From the IMG/VR virus record IMGVR_UViG_3300046791_000056, positions 1 to 46,272 of that record: DNA of 46,272 bases, one strand, 5' to 3'. Numbering within the stretch: the first letter of the stretch is position 1; each line of letters starts with the position of its first letter. Made by a program: the position numbers and the translations under genes. The stretch is from a virus. The notes beneath the pieces were generated by a model, which was not told the DNA's origin, did no database searches, and worked only from the letters and a program-made list of their open reading frames with translations. Shown here piece by piece: positions 6,494 to 13,191 of this stretch.

Positions 6494-6592
6494 CTACTTC
6501 TTTCGCTCATCCTCATCTCGCTGAATCAGCACTATGAGAGTGAATAGTACGAGAATCAGTAGACCGACTAGCTGATAGGGGGAATTACTCAT
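6494..6592 (-). CDS. Single-membrane-span microprotein (32 aa)
   Basis: ATG 6592 overlaps the TGA of the SprT-SNF2 gene (ATGA). The peptide is MSNSPYQL, one hydrophobic span (VGLLILVLFTLIVLI), then a charged end (QRDEDERKK). A short exterior and charged interior tail fit a small inner-membrane protein, possibly an exclusion factor or holin-like peptide. Too short for a family call. Confidence 0.65.
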   Translation of the reverse strand: MSNSPYQLVGLLILVLFTLIVLIQRDEDERKK

Positions 6593-8664
6593 TTCTTCCC
6601 TCTCTTCCGCTTGTGAGCCGACACGATAGTTTCCGCCAGCTCACGGATGATGGAATCCTCGTTCCACCTCGCCATCTCCGTGTTATTCATCCCAGCATGG
6701 AATTGTCTTCTCTTCCTCTCCACGATGCCATCTAACTGTGGGTCGATGGTTGTCAACCCGTCGAGATGCGCGTATATCGCATTCACCGTGGATGCCGTCT
6801 GACCGATACGGATGAATCGTCCCTCTGCCTGCTCCTCATTCGCGGGATTCCACTGTCTCTCATGGATGACGCAATCCGCGCATGTCTGGAGATTTAATCC
6901 CTCACCAGCCGCGAGAGTGGATGCGACCATAATGGCTCTCGCTGAGGAATTAAACTTTTCCTGTACCTCGAAGCGTTCCTGTCCGCCCATGTCTGAGCTG
7001 ATTTTGCAGATATACATCTCTTCTGCGTATCGTTCTTCCATGTGTAGGAACAGAGAGTCCTGAACATCCTTGTGGTGAGCGAAAATCACCAGTTTCCTGT
7101 CAGTGTCCTCGACGTATTCATCGACGTATTCGAGTGTGGCAGGAATCTTTGCGAGTGCTACGAGGTGACGCATCTTAGACATCATAGCGATGATAGCCAT
7201 GCCTGTCATGGAAGCTGCTTCCTTCTCGTACCACTCTACGAATGAATCGACTGCCTCGTCGTAATTCCTCTCAGTGTCAGGGTCCATCACGACATTGAGT
7301 TTAGTGCGATTGACTAGTGGTAGTTCCTTCATGACTTCCGTCCTTTCGCGACGGATTAGAAGGTTCTTAGTGTGTTCCTTGAATAGTCGAGGATTCTTAA
7401 TTCCACCCTCTTTCTCATACGCGCCGACGTAGTACGTGTCAACCCATCTACGTCTGAACTCCGCTTCACTCCAGAACTTCACCGGGTCAATCATGTTGAG
7501 TACTGGAAACATCTCACTACCACGATTCTTCCATGGTGTGCCTGATAGTGCGATGACTTTCCTTGATGCGACTACCTTACGTACCATCTGTGTGCGCGTG
7601 CTATCCACGTTCTTGATTTGCTGACATTCATCGAGGACCACGCATTTAATTCCAATGCGGTCAAATTGCGTGATATCGAATCCCTGTTCGGCAGTTTTTC
7701 CTGACTTCAGCTTGCGTGATTTTGGCACGAGCATATCGTAGCCGATGATGTAGTTCTTCAGACCAGGGATTAGCCATTCCTTGCTGGAATTGACTATCTG
7801 AGGAACGTGTTCATTGCCCATCCATTTCAGAATACTAGTCGCGAATTGATACTTCAATCCGCTCTTCACAATCCACAGTGTGGGGAGGCAAATCTCCGGG
7901 TGGAAAAACACCGTAGCCATCGCCTGTTGAGTCTTGCCTAGACCCATCTCATCTGCTATGAGTGCGCCCTTACCTGCTACGAGTGCGGCTTCAACGAATC
8001 GACCACCATCCTGCTGATAGTCGAATAGCTTTTTACGTGAGCACTTGATGCAGTTATTTTTATCCCACTGGTGTTCGCAGGTCTTATCACCGAATGCCTG
8101 AAACTTGTGGAATGGCGTGCCTTTCGGGATGCGACGAATGATGGTGTGACCACACTCCAGATTGATGATTTTCGTATCTGGAGTGTCCTCATTCTTTCCC
8201 TTGATGATGGTTTCCTTGATGGACTTGGCGACTTTTCCGCATGACTCGCACTTATCCTGAAGCCGTGTGACAGTGTACTTCGGAGTGCGTATCACCTGCT
8301 CATCGAATGTCACCTCAACTGTGGCACCCGACCTGATAGCATCGATGATATGCGGACTCAGGGTCAGATTGCTACATGGAAGAGTGTTGTCGCATCCAAT
8401 CTCACGCGCGCGTTCAGCCCACACTGAGTCATGACCATGACCCGGACAGAGTGCGTGGGCTACCTCGTGGAGAATGGTATTCTCTACGTCGGGAGTAGGA
8501 TGGATGTCAACGTGGTGGGCGGACAAGATGATACATTTGTCCTTGTAGGAGCACAAACCTAAAAACCGAGATTCTGCGTTCTGATTCAAGCGAACGCCCC
8601 AATCTTTCAGGCCATGCTCATCTAGCTTCTGGCGAAGCTTCTGAGTAGCTTCCTGTCTAGTCAT
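6589..8664 (-). CDS. SprT-like metalloprotease fused to SNF2 helicase (691 aa)
   Basis: The N-terminal domain holds HEVAH at 66-70 and a third likely zinc ligand in CPGHGHDSVW (His76), as in SprT/Spartan proteases. A zinc-ribbon-like linker has CESC (139-142), CGH (171-173) and CEHQW...CIKC (196-208). The SNF2 ATPase follows: DEMGLGKT at 238-245, DECQ at 345-348, SGTPWKN at 374-380, GEGLNLQ at 587-593 and QAEGRFIRIGQ at 612-622. All key helicase residues are present. Spartan-type proteases cut proteins cross-linked to DNA and SNF2 motors move along DNA, so this enzyme may clear host or cross-linked proteins ahead of replication. AAGGAC precedes ATG. Confidence 0.9.
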   Translation of the reverse strand: MTRQEATQKLRQKLDEHGLKDWGVRLNQNAESRFLGLCSYKDKCIILSAHHVDIHPTPDVENTILHEVAHALCPGHGHDSVWAERAREIGCDNTLPCSNLTLSPHIIDAIRSGATVEVTFDEQVIRTPKYTVTRLQDKCESCGKVAKSIKETIIKGKNEDTPDTKIINLECGHTIIRRIPKGTPFHKFQAFGDKTCEHQWDKNNCIKCSRKKLFDYQQDGGRFVEAALVAGKGALIADEMGLGKTQQAMATVFFHPEICLPTLWIVKSGLKYQFATSILKWMGNEHVPQIVNSSKEWLIPGLKNYIIGYDMLVPKSRKLKSGKTAEQGFDITQFDRIGIKCVVLDECQQIKNVDSTRTQMVRKVVASRKVIALSGTPWKNRGSEMFPVLNMIDPVKFWSEAEFRRRWVDTYYVGAYEKEGGIKNPRLFKEHTKNLLIRRERTEVMKELPLVNRTKLNVVMDPDTERNYDEAVDSFVEWYEKEAASMTGMAIIAMMSKMRHLVALAKIPATLEYVDEYVEDTDRKLVIFAHHKDVQDSLFLHMEERYAEEMYICKISSDMGGQERFEVQEKFNSSARAIMVASTLAAGEGLNLQTCADCVIHERQWNPANEEQAEGRFIRIGQTASTVNAIYAHLDGLTTIDPQLDGIVERKRRQFHAGMNNTEMARWNEDSIIRELAETIVSAHKRKRGKK

Positions 8665-8699
8665 TTTATCGTCCTTACGGTATCGATGGAATGAGAAGT

Positions 8700-9383
8700 T
8701 TACTGAGCGACGGGCTTCTTTTTCATCAGCCCTGCGAGGTATGCACCAGCCGCATCTGCCGTCATATTCTTCGAGAGTTGGATGTTGCGGATGCCGTCGA
8801 ATGGAACGTCGTACTTCGATGCCGCTGCCATGACTTCACCACGATTGTACGACGAATTTGACTTCGGTTTCGTCTCGGAGACTTTCTTGATTTTCTTGAT
8901 GGGTGTGGCTGGATTGTAGTTCACGTCGAGATGACGATATTTCTCTCGTTCTGAACTGTGGAGTTTTCCTGCTGCTGCCTGCGCGTTTACTTGCCACGCG
9001 CGCATATCCTGCTCAATTTCGTTTAGCTCGGCACGCTTCGCGAATACGATTTCCTTGAGTGCGAGATATCGCTCATTACATGCCTTCGCGTATGCCGAAT
9101 CCTTGAGTGCGTCAGGGATGTTAGCATCGTGCGTGATTGCCGCCTGTAGTTCGACGATGGCGACTGTCTTACTGACGAAAATCTCTGGCTTGATTTGGAT
9201 GGATGAATCGATGACTCTGGACTGTTCCAGAATGACATTCGCCTCACCGATTTTCGTGGTGATAGCCTTTTCGTCAGCCACGCAGAATTCGCACATCCAC
9301 ATGTTGCGATTCTCGAGAGTGAGTGCGATGTTAGTGCGCGTGCAGCATTCGCAATCGCCCACTTTTCTAGTCTGCCGAGACAT
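8700..9383 (-). CDS. Zinc-finger protein of unknown function (227 aa)
   Basis: The N-terminus carries CECC (12-15) and CEFC (31-34), forming a zinc ribbon. A long helical region with coiled-coil character spans residues about 40-150 (KEIVFAKRAELNEIEQDMRAW). A basic linker (KKIKKVSETKPKS) leads to a small C-terminal alpha domain (SYNRGEVMAAASKYDVPFDG). The ATG overlaps the previous gene's TAA by one base. It is likely a DNA- or RNA-associated early protein, given its position upstream of the SprT-SNF2 gene. Confidence 0.7.
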   Translation of the reverse strand: MSRQTRKVGDCECCTRTNIALTLENRNMWMCEFCVADEKAITTKIGEANVILEQSRVIDSSIQIKPEIFVSKTVAIVELQAAITHDANIPDALKDSAYAKACNERYLALKEIVFAKRAELNEIEQDMRAWQVNAQAAAGKLHSSEREKYRHLDVNYNPATPIKKIKKVSETKPKSNSSYNRGEVMAAASKYDVPFDGIRNIQLSKNMTADAAGAYLAGLMKKKPVAQ

Positions 9384-9604
9384 TATCGGCTCCTCTTATT
9401 CGATGATTTGACGGGTGCCGACACCTTGATGGAAACCCGTGGAGTGCGTATCGATGGGATGCGATGGACTCTCACGCTGGAAGAGTGCCACGCGCATTCA
9501 CCGATTCTGTCAGCGACCGCGTATGCTGAGGGATTCTCGACTGAGAGTGGCATCCGACGCACATGTCGGATTTTCTGGCAGGTCTTGCAGTAGAATCTTT
9601 TCAC
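9383..9604 (-). CDS. Small basic zinc-ribbon protein (73 aa, GTG start)
   Basis: The frame is open to 9730, but the upstream part overlaps a consensus promoter. GTG 9604 has AGGA at suitable distance and yields MKRFYCKTCQKIRHVRRMPL, starting at the zinc motif. Cysteines at 6, 9 and 37 with nearby histidines can bind zinc. The C-terminus is strongly basic (KVSAPVKSSNKRSR), consistent with nucleic-acid binding. It would be the first gene expressed from the promoter at 9681-9711. Confidence 0.65.
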   Translation of the reverse strand: MKRFYCKTCQKIRHVRRMPLSVENPSAYAVADRIGECAWHSSSVRVHRIPSIRTPRVSIKVSAPVKSSNKRSR

Positions 9605-9680
9605 GATGGACTGTCCTTTCGGTAACAGGTGACTCTGAGATTTAGCTCTGAGAGTCGTCGATAGGCCGTTGGCCTGAGCC

Positions 9681-9711
9681 ATTATAGGCATAGGTCCGGG
9701 TCCGGTGTCAA
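9681..9711 (-). promoter_or_regulatory. Leftward sigma70-type promoter
   Basis: On the minus strand TTGACA (9706-9711) and TATAAT (9681-9686) are both perfect consensus hexamers, 19 bases apart. The spacing is two over optimal. A CCGGAC direct repeat lies in the spacer. Transcription would start near 9674 and cover the 73-aa gene onward. Two GACTCT-type motifs lie just downstream at 9631-9656. Confidence 0.7.
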
Positions 9712-9727
9712 GCGGTCCTAAGTGACT

Positions 9728-9786
9728 CAAAACAAAGGGGTTGCGGGGTTTGGTCAGTCACCCGACCGACCACCCCGACCAACCCC
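9728..9786 (-). terminator. Leftward terminator after the first early gene
   Basis: In the leftward transcript, GGGGTTGGTC (9777-9786) pairs with GACCAAACCCC (9745-9755) with one bulge. A competing inner stem, GGTCAGTC/GACCGACC on the plus strand, has an ACCC loop. TTTGTTTT follows at 9728-9735. It lies between the 130-aa gene and the promoter at 9681-9711, separating two transcription units. Confidence 0.5.
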
Positions 9787-9811
9787 TGCCGACTCTCAGA
9801 TATTCTCGTTA

Positions 9812-10204
9812 CTACCGCGAGATATCCATCCTCATGTATTTGCGCACCTCCTCCTCGGTGATATCATTGAGTGCGCGTCCGGTAGTCTTAGCGAGTTTAG
9901 CTTTTGCCTGAAAGTACTCAACATCGAAATCATCGCCAAGTACGATTCTATCAGGATTACGACACACCTCGCATAAAGGCTCATCCATCTGTAAAGCATC
10001 GTGGTCCATAGTGTATGGTTTGAAACACGCAGTACACAAGCTCAGTTTGTTGTGTGGCTCTGCCATGTTGGTGGGAAGGAAATGTGTACAATCCGGAAGT
10101 GCGCAAGCCCACACCTTCCTGATTTTCCCCATGACTGTAGTAGCGTTTTTACCCCACGGATATGTTGCGTGATATTGATGCGTGTGCGGTTGACGACGAG
10201 TCAT
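9812..10204 (-). CDS. Zinc-ribbon early protein (130 aa)
   Basis: A histidine-rich start (MTRRQPHTHQYHATYPWG) is followed by CALPDCTHF (34-42), CTAC (57-60) and CEVC (78-81), giving two possible zinc sites. The H...W...C..C-H layout resembles small zinc-ribbon proteins common in environmental phages. A helical tail ends the chain. GGAGGG lies just before ATG. It is the first gene after the promoter at 10292-10320, so it is probably expressed very early. Confidence 0.7.
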   Translation of the reverse strand: MTRRQPHTHQYHATYPWGKNATTVMGKIRKVWACALPDCTHFLPTNMAEPHNKLSLCTACFKPYTMDHDALQMDEPLCEVCRNPDRIVLGDDFDVEYFQAKAKLAKTTGRALNDITEEEVRKYMRMDISR

Positions 10205-10291
10205 TTATCCCTCCTGTGTATAAGAAAAGACATCCATGCTCTCTCTAATAGTGGACAGTTGATACCCCCCTTCCTCCCTCCCATGTCCCTA

Positions 10292-10320
10292 ATCCTACCA
10301 TAAATCGGCTCGTCGGTCAA
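10292..10320 (-). promoter_or_regulatory. Early leftward sigma70-type promoter
   Basis: On the minus strand TTGACC (10315-10320) and TAGGAT (10292-10297) are exactly 17 bases apart. An AT-rich tract lies just upstream (10338-10410), as an UP element would. The predicted start near 10285 gives about an 80-base leader before the 130-aa zinc-ribbon gene. This is the likely main early promoter. Confidence 0.7.
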
Positions 10321-10337
10321 GTGTCCTCGAAAAAGGA

Positions 10338-10410
10338 AGAAATTAATTTGAGATTATAATAATAAAAAAAAACAAAAAAAAAAAATATATATACTAACTT
10401 TCAAATTTTA
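10338..10410. other. AT-rich poly-A/TATA block, candidate UP element or replication origin
   Basis: Long A runs on the plus strand (10354-10385), an ATAATAATA stretch and a TATATATA alternation make this the most AT-rich point of the window. It lies directly upstream of the early promoter. Easy melting and bending fit either promoter activation or origin unwinding; the sequence alone does not decide. Confidence 0.45.
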
Positions 10411-10427
10411 CTTTCCTTTGTTGTGGA

Positions 10428-10442
10428 CATATCTCAGATTTG
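10428..10442. promoter_or_regulatory. Operator-like palindrome, second copy
   Basis: CATATCTCAGATTTG matches the palindrome CAAATCTCAGATTTG at 11978-11992 in 14 of 15 positions. It lies upstream of the early leftward promoter. The shared sequence in two intergenic control sites suggests one DNA-binding protein acts on both. Confidence 0.6.
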
Positions 10443-10672
10443 GCGAGAACCCCTTTGTAGGGCTATTGGGAGGTATGAGAGGGGGAGGGGGGTACCCTAT
10501 GTCCGATTAGATGGACACATCTGGTAGTAAATCTGAGAGTGAGAGTCGCACAGCAGGCGCACAGCGGACACGCATCTCGCTCAGTCTGAGAGCGAGGACT
10601 AGGCGCACAGCTAATACCCCTGGGACCACGCGCCAGAGGATGTCTGAGAGTGAGTGTGAGAGTGAGAGAGAA

Positions 10673-10691
10673 CCCCTACAGGACGTAGGGG
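10673..10691 (-). terminator. Leftward terminator after the 58-aa gene
   Basis: CCCCTAC and GTAGGGG form a perfect 7-bp stem with a 5-base loop. The leftward transcript continues TTCTCTCTCACTCTC. It follows the 58-aa gene by 18 bases and would end the GC-rich two-gene unit. A shorter relative (ACCCCTTTGTAGGG) lies near 10448. Confidence 0.55.
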
Positions 10692-10709
10692 CCAGGTCGA
10701 GGGGGGATG

Positions 10710-10886
10710 CTACTGGGAGCGGTACTGGCGTACCATGTGCTGCTGCTTCGTTTCGCGTTCTGCGGCATCCTTGTAGATGTCGGCATCTTCGCGCTTGTCA
10801 AAGCTAGCAACTAGCTTCCAATCGGCGTGTAGTTCGATGTTCGGTTCGAACCGAAAAACCTTGAACGGTTTGAAAATGGTAGACAT
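10710..10886 (-). CDS. Hypothetical protein (58 aa)
   Basis: ATG 10886 to TAG 10710-10712. It starts MSTIFKPFKVFRFEPNIELH and ends in a charged helix (KREDADIYKDAAERETKQQH) with a basic tip. Codons are GC-rich (GCC, CGC, AAG), unlike most early genes. It follows the 142-aa gene on the same strand after a hairpin. Family not recognised. Confidence 0.65.
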   Translation of the reverse strand: MSTIFKPFKVFRFEPNIELHADWKLVASFDKREDADIYKDAAERETKQQHMVRQYRSQ

Positions 10887-10923
10887 TGGGATGATGGTCC
10901 AGTGTGTATCAGTGTGTGAGAGT

Positions 10924-10949
10924 GGGGCGCCCTGTAGTAGCGGCGCCCC
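10924..10949 (-). terminator. GC-rich hairpin between the 142-aa and 58-aa genes
   Basis: GGGGCGCC and GGCGCCCC form a perfect 8-bp stem with a 10-base loop, eight bases after the end of the 142-aa gene. There is no T tract. It could reduce read-through or protect the 3' end of the upstream message. Confidence 0.45.
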
Positions 10950-10957
10950 GTCGAATC

Positions 10958-11386
10958 CTATTCGTCGTCCGTGTCGTCTTCGTCGTCATCCGCCCACTTG
11001 AGATTGAGGGACGTAGCCGCCAGCTTGCGGGCAGCTTCCTTCGTCTCGCCGTTCGCCTCGAAAATCGCGGCCATGTTCTTGAGCCGCAGTTGCGGGTCAT
11101 TCTCGTTGGTCGGCTTCACGACTCCGAGAGAATCGAGAACCGCCGCGTTGGCAGCCGCGCGTGCCTTGCCCTTGCGCTTGGCGTTCGCCAGCTTCACGCA
11201 ATCTGCAACGCTGGGCCACTCGCCAGCTTCGCGGACAGTCGCCTCATCCAACATCTTGTCGTAGGACGTGGCGTAGGGAGCGGACGCCGGGAGCAACTCG
11301 CCTGCAGCGTTCCTGTAGCTTGCGAGCGGTTTGCCGTGGGCGGACTCGATGATACCGGAGAACTCAACTTTCTTCACATTTGCCAT
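10958..11386 (-). CDS. Alanine-rich protein with acidic tail (142 aa)
   Basis: I choose the ATG at 11386, which has GAAGGTG six bases upstream; an ATG three codons earlier is less well placed. The chain begins MANVKKVEFSGIIESAHGKP, is rich in Ala, Lys and Arg in the middle (LANAKRKGKARAAANAAVLD) and ends DDDEDDTDDE. It has no cysteine. The GC-rich coding differs from the surroundings, which suggests separate acquisition or strong expression. Function unknown; the acidic tail resembles that of small DNA-binding proteins. Confidence 0.75.
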   Translation of the reverse strand: MANVKKVEFSGIIESAHGKPLASYRNAAGELLPASAPYATSYDKMLDEATVREAGEWPSVADCVKLANAKRKGKARAAANAAVLDSLGVVKPTNENDPQLRLKNMAAIFEANGETKEAARKLAATSLNLKWADDDEDDTDDE

Positions 11387-11575
11387 GATGGGCACCTTCT
11401 GACTCGTTGTCGGCGGCTTCGGGATGAAGCTTGCGCCGTTGTCGGTTCGTCATCAACCGACTAGAGAATGGTAACACAGGTTCGGCGCGGCGCGGCATGA
11501 ATCAACACGATGCCTGGCGGATTTTTGGCATCCCCCACTCTCAGAGTCAGCCCGTCGTTCATAGGTCGGGCGCAC

Positions 11576-11724
11576 TGTCAAGCCCCAAGATGTAGTGGTG
11601 TCGCGCGTGTCAAGCCCCTAAATATGGGCTACGAAAATGTATGACTCACACTGTACAGCGGTTGTCAAGCCCCAAGATGTAGTGTAGTTGCCATGGTTAC
11701 TACACCACATCTAGTGGCTTGACA
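11576..11724. repeat. TGTCAAGCC repeat family (three direct, one inverted)
   Basis: The core TGTCAAGCCCCAAGATGT with a following AGTG occurs at 11576-11597 and 11663-11684. A partial copy lies at 11608-11628, and an inverted copy with three differences in 22 at 11703-11724. Each carries TTGACA on one strand, so they may be tandem promoters, iterons or operator sites. Confidence 0.8.
11663..11724. repeat. 62-bp near-perfect inverted repeat
   Basis: Two 26-bp arms differing at three positions surround a 10-bp centre containing CCATGG. Each arm ends with TTGACA pointing outward, leftward at 11663-11668 and rightward at 11719-11724. The symmetry suggests a paired divergent promoter with a shared regulator site; a replication-initiation site is also possible. 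Confidence 0.75.
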
Positions 11725-11748
11725 CATGGGGTACACCCATGGTACACT
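11719..11748 (+). promoter_or_regulatory. Rightward sigma70-like promoter from the inverted repeat
   Basis: TTGACA (11719-11724) and TACACT (11743-11748, four of six consensus) are 18 bases apart. It would read through 11.76-12.03 kb into the TerS gene. The matching leftward arm has a perfect -35 but no clear -10. Confidence 0.5.
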
Positions 11749-11973
11749 GGGAGTCCCACAGTCTAGGGAGGGGTGGTGTAGCAATCAAATGTCTCAGGAC
11801 GAATGTTAGGGGAGTCATTTTATCTGGGAGAAAAAATAAAATTCTACCAGAGTCGGTCTTCATTTTCGGAAATATCTGGTACCATCTATCAGATCCAACA
11901 AGTCAGTGAGAAAGTTTCATCGATTTTTCGGGGTCCAACCTGTTCATTCCAAAGGACTTACACGCGGGTCGAG

Positions 11974-12002
11974 TTGACAAATCTCAGATTTGCGCGTATG
12001 AT
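11974..12002 (+). promoter_or_regulatory. Late rightward promoter with operator in the spacer
   Basis: TTGACA (11974-11979), a 17-base spacer and TATGAT (11997-12002) form a near-consensus sigma70 promoter. The palindrome CAAATCTCAGATTTG (11978-11992) occupies the spacer and overlaps the -35, a classic place for a repressor. The predicted start near 12009 is just upstream of TerS, the first late gene. Confidence 0.75.
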
Positions 12003-12034
12003 TTAGGTCAGTCCCTCGACTTCTGAGTGTCATC

Positions 12035-12640
12035 ATGCCAATAGGAATTGTATCTGACGAAGATTTCATGTCAGAGTTAAGCAACTATGAGACTAAAGGT
12101 CAGAAGAAAGAGTCTCATGCGCGCTCAGACGATACACCTCTCATTCCAGAGATCATTCCACTCGATAGACCCGGAAGGAAAGAAGGCGATACGAACATTC
12201 CAGATCCCCTCAGACAGATCATCGGTGAGGAAGCCGTAATCAATGGCAGGAAAGCTGCTCTGGGACTTGCAGGAATGTTCGGAGTGTCGGCTAGTAGTGT
12301 GAGTGCGTATGCTAAGGGGGCAACGAGTACCACCACATATGACACTCCCAAACCGAGTATCATTTCCCACATCAATAAATCGCGTGTCAGAGCATCAAAG
12401 AAAGCAGGTCGAGTCCTCGATAGTGCTCTATCAGCGATTACTCAAGAGAAACTAGACTATACCGACGCGAAGGAACTTGCAGGAATTGCGAAGGATATGT
12501 CAGTCATCATCAAGAATCTCGAACCAGATGAATCGCAGTCTTTGAGAAGTGATTCACCTGCCACCCCACAGTTCGTAATTTTCGCTCCACAGTTTCGTGA
12601 CGAACGTAGCTTTGGAACACCCATTCGTGTGGAGGAATAA
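12035..12640 (+). CDS. terS: Terminase small subunit
   Basis: This 201-aa protein has a helix-turn-helix-like segment in its middle (residues about 68-90: NGRKAALGLAGMFGVSASSV), which fits the DNA-recognition domain of small terminases. A helical C-terminal part follows (YTDAKELAGIAKDMSVIIKN). It is the first gene after the late promoter and the large terminase lies four genes on. The start at 12035 has no clear ribosome site; an in-frame ATG at 12068 is the alternative. It should recognise viral DNA for packaging. Confidence 0.7.
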   Translation: MPIGIVSDEDFMSELSNYETKGQKKESHARSDDTPLIPEIIPLDRPGRKEGDTNIPDPLRQIIGEEAVINGRKAALGLAGMFGVSASSVSAYAKGATSTTTYDTPKPSIISHINKSRVRASKKAGRVLDSALSAITQEKLDYTDAKELAGIAKDMSVIIKNLEPDESQSLRSDSPATPQFVIFAPQFRDERSFGTPIRVEE

Positions 12641-12641
12641 G

Positions 12642-13190
12642 ATGGACCTAGTAAAAGCTAGACACTTAGACCCGTTCAAACCAGTCCTTCTCTCAGCTAC
12701 ATCCACTCCACTAGTAGTGAATGATGAGAGGAGTACATACATTCGAGCAATACTCGACAAGGCATGTAGCGACAGTCGATTCGCTCAGAAGGCATACGAT
12801 TCAATCCTTCTTGTCCTCACTGCTGGTCAGACTCTCCCTCCTACAGTCACATCACTCAATCCATCCAGTGCGAAGATTGGAGATCCAACATTCGATATCC
12901 ATGTTATGGGTAAGGGATTCAATACGCACTCGCGCATCATATTCGCTGGTCAGGTCGAACCCACCACAATGGTGAGTGAGACAGAGTTGACTACTGGCGT
13001 GAACATGGATATGTGGTTGGGTCCAGACGTACTTCCAGTACAGGTACAGGATTCATCCACTGAAGTAGTGTCCAACTCGATGGATTTCACATTCAATCCT
13101 GCTGATCCAGTTACTCTCTCAACTACTAAATCAACTGCTGGAGTCAAACCAGTTAGTGGTCAGACTAATCAAGTCGCAGGAAAGAAGTAA
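12642..13190 (+). CDS. IPT/TIG-domain protein (182 aa)
   Basis: ATG 12642 sits one base after the TerS stop, with GGAGG upstream; the longer open frame from 12597 overlaps TerS and is rejected. Residues about 70-145 follow the IPT/TIG immunoglobulin-like pattern: PTVTSLNPSSAKIGDPTF, HVMGKGFNTHSRIIFAGQ, then TTMVSETELTTGV. Such domains occur in phage surface and tail proteins that contact cells or sugars. A Thr/Ser-rich tail follows. Its place before TerL is unusual for a structural protein; a decoration or adhesin role is inferred. Confidence 0.7.
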   Translation: MDLVKARHLDPFKPVLLSATSTPLVVNDERSTYIRAILDKACSDSRFAQKAYDSILLVLTAGQTLPPTVTSLNPSSAKIGDPTFDIHVMGKGFNTHSRIIFAGQVEPTTMVSETELTTGVNMDMWLGPDVLPVQVQDSSTEVVSNSMDFTFNPADPVTLSTTKSTAGVKPVSGQTNQVAGKK

Positions 13191-13191
13191 G

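Larger units (their letters stand above)
10205..10709. other. 505-bp non-coding control region
   Basis: I see no convincing gene here. It contains the leftward promoter at 10292-10320, an AT-rich poly-A block, an operator-like palindrome at 10428-10442, G-rich runs around 10470-10495, several CTGAGAG-type repeats and a terminator hairpin at 10673-10691. An open frame at 10511-10807 (+) is Ser/Arg/Glu repeat coded by these motifs and is not credible. Confidence 0.7.
11387..12034. other. 648-bp divergent control region
   Basis: Leftward and rightward transcription units diverge here. It holds a 7-bp leader hairpin (11441-11461), a TGTCAAGCC repeat family (11576-11724), a rightward promoter at 11719-11748, and the promoter/operator at 11974-12002. 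A 67-aa frame at 11803-12006 exists but overlaps the late promoter and looks non-coding. Confidence 0.7.

Noticed and set aside
9605-9730. N-terminal extension of the 73-aa zinc-ribbon protein
   Set aside because: It runs through a consensus -10 and -35 promoter; the GTG at 9604 has a ribosome site and starts at the zinc motif.
10530-10670. CRISPR-like array from CTGAGAGT repeats
   Set aside because: Repeats are 8-12 bases, irregularly spaced, and lack uniform spacers and cas genes; the Cas4-like nuclease belongs to the phage recombination cluster.
10904-11464. 186-aa rightward frame opposite the Ala-rich gene
   Set aside because: It is antisense to the 142-aa gene; GC-rich codons open long frames on the other strand. 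Its sequence is Arg/Leu/Val/His-rich without any domain.
11803-12006. 67-aa rightward frame before TerS
   Set aside because: No good ribosome site, unlikely composition, and it ends inside the late promoter and operator. Kept as non-coding.
12597-12641. Longer start for the IPT/TIG protein
   Set aside because: It overlaps the TerS 3' end; ATG 12642 right after GGAGG and the TerS stop is clearly better.
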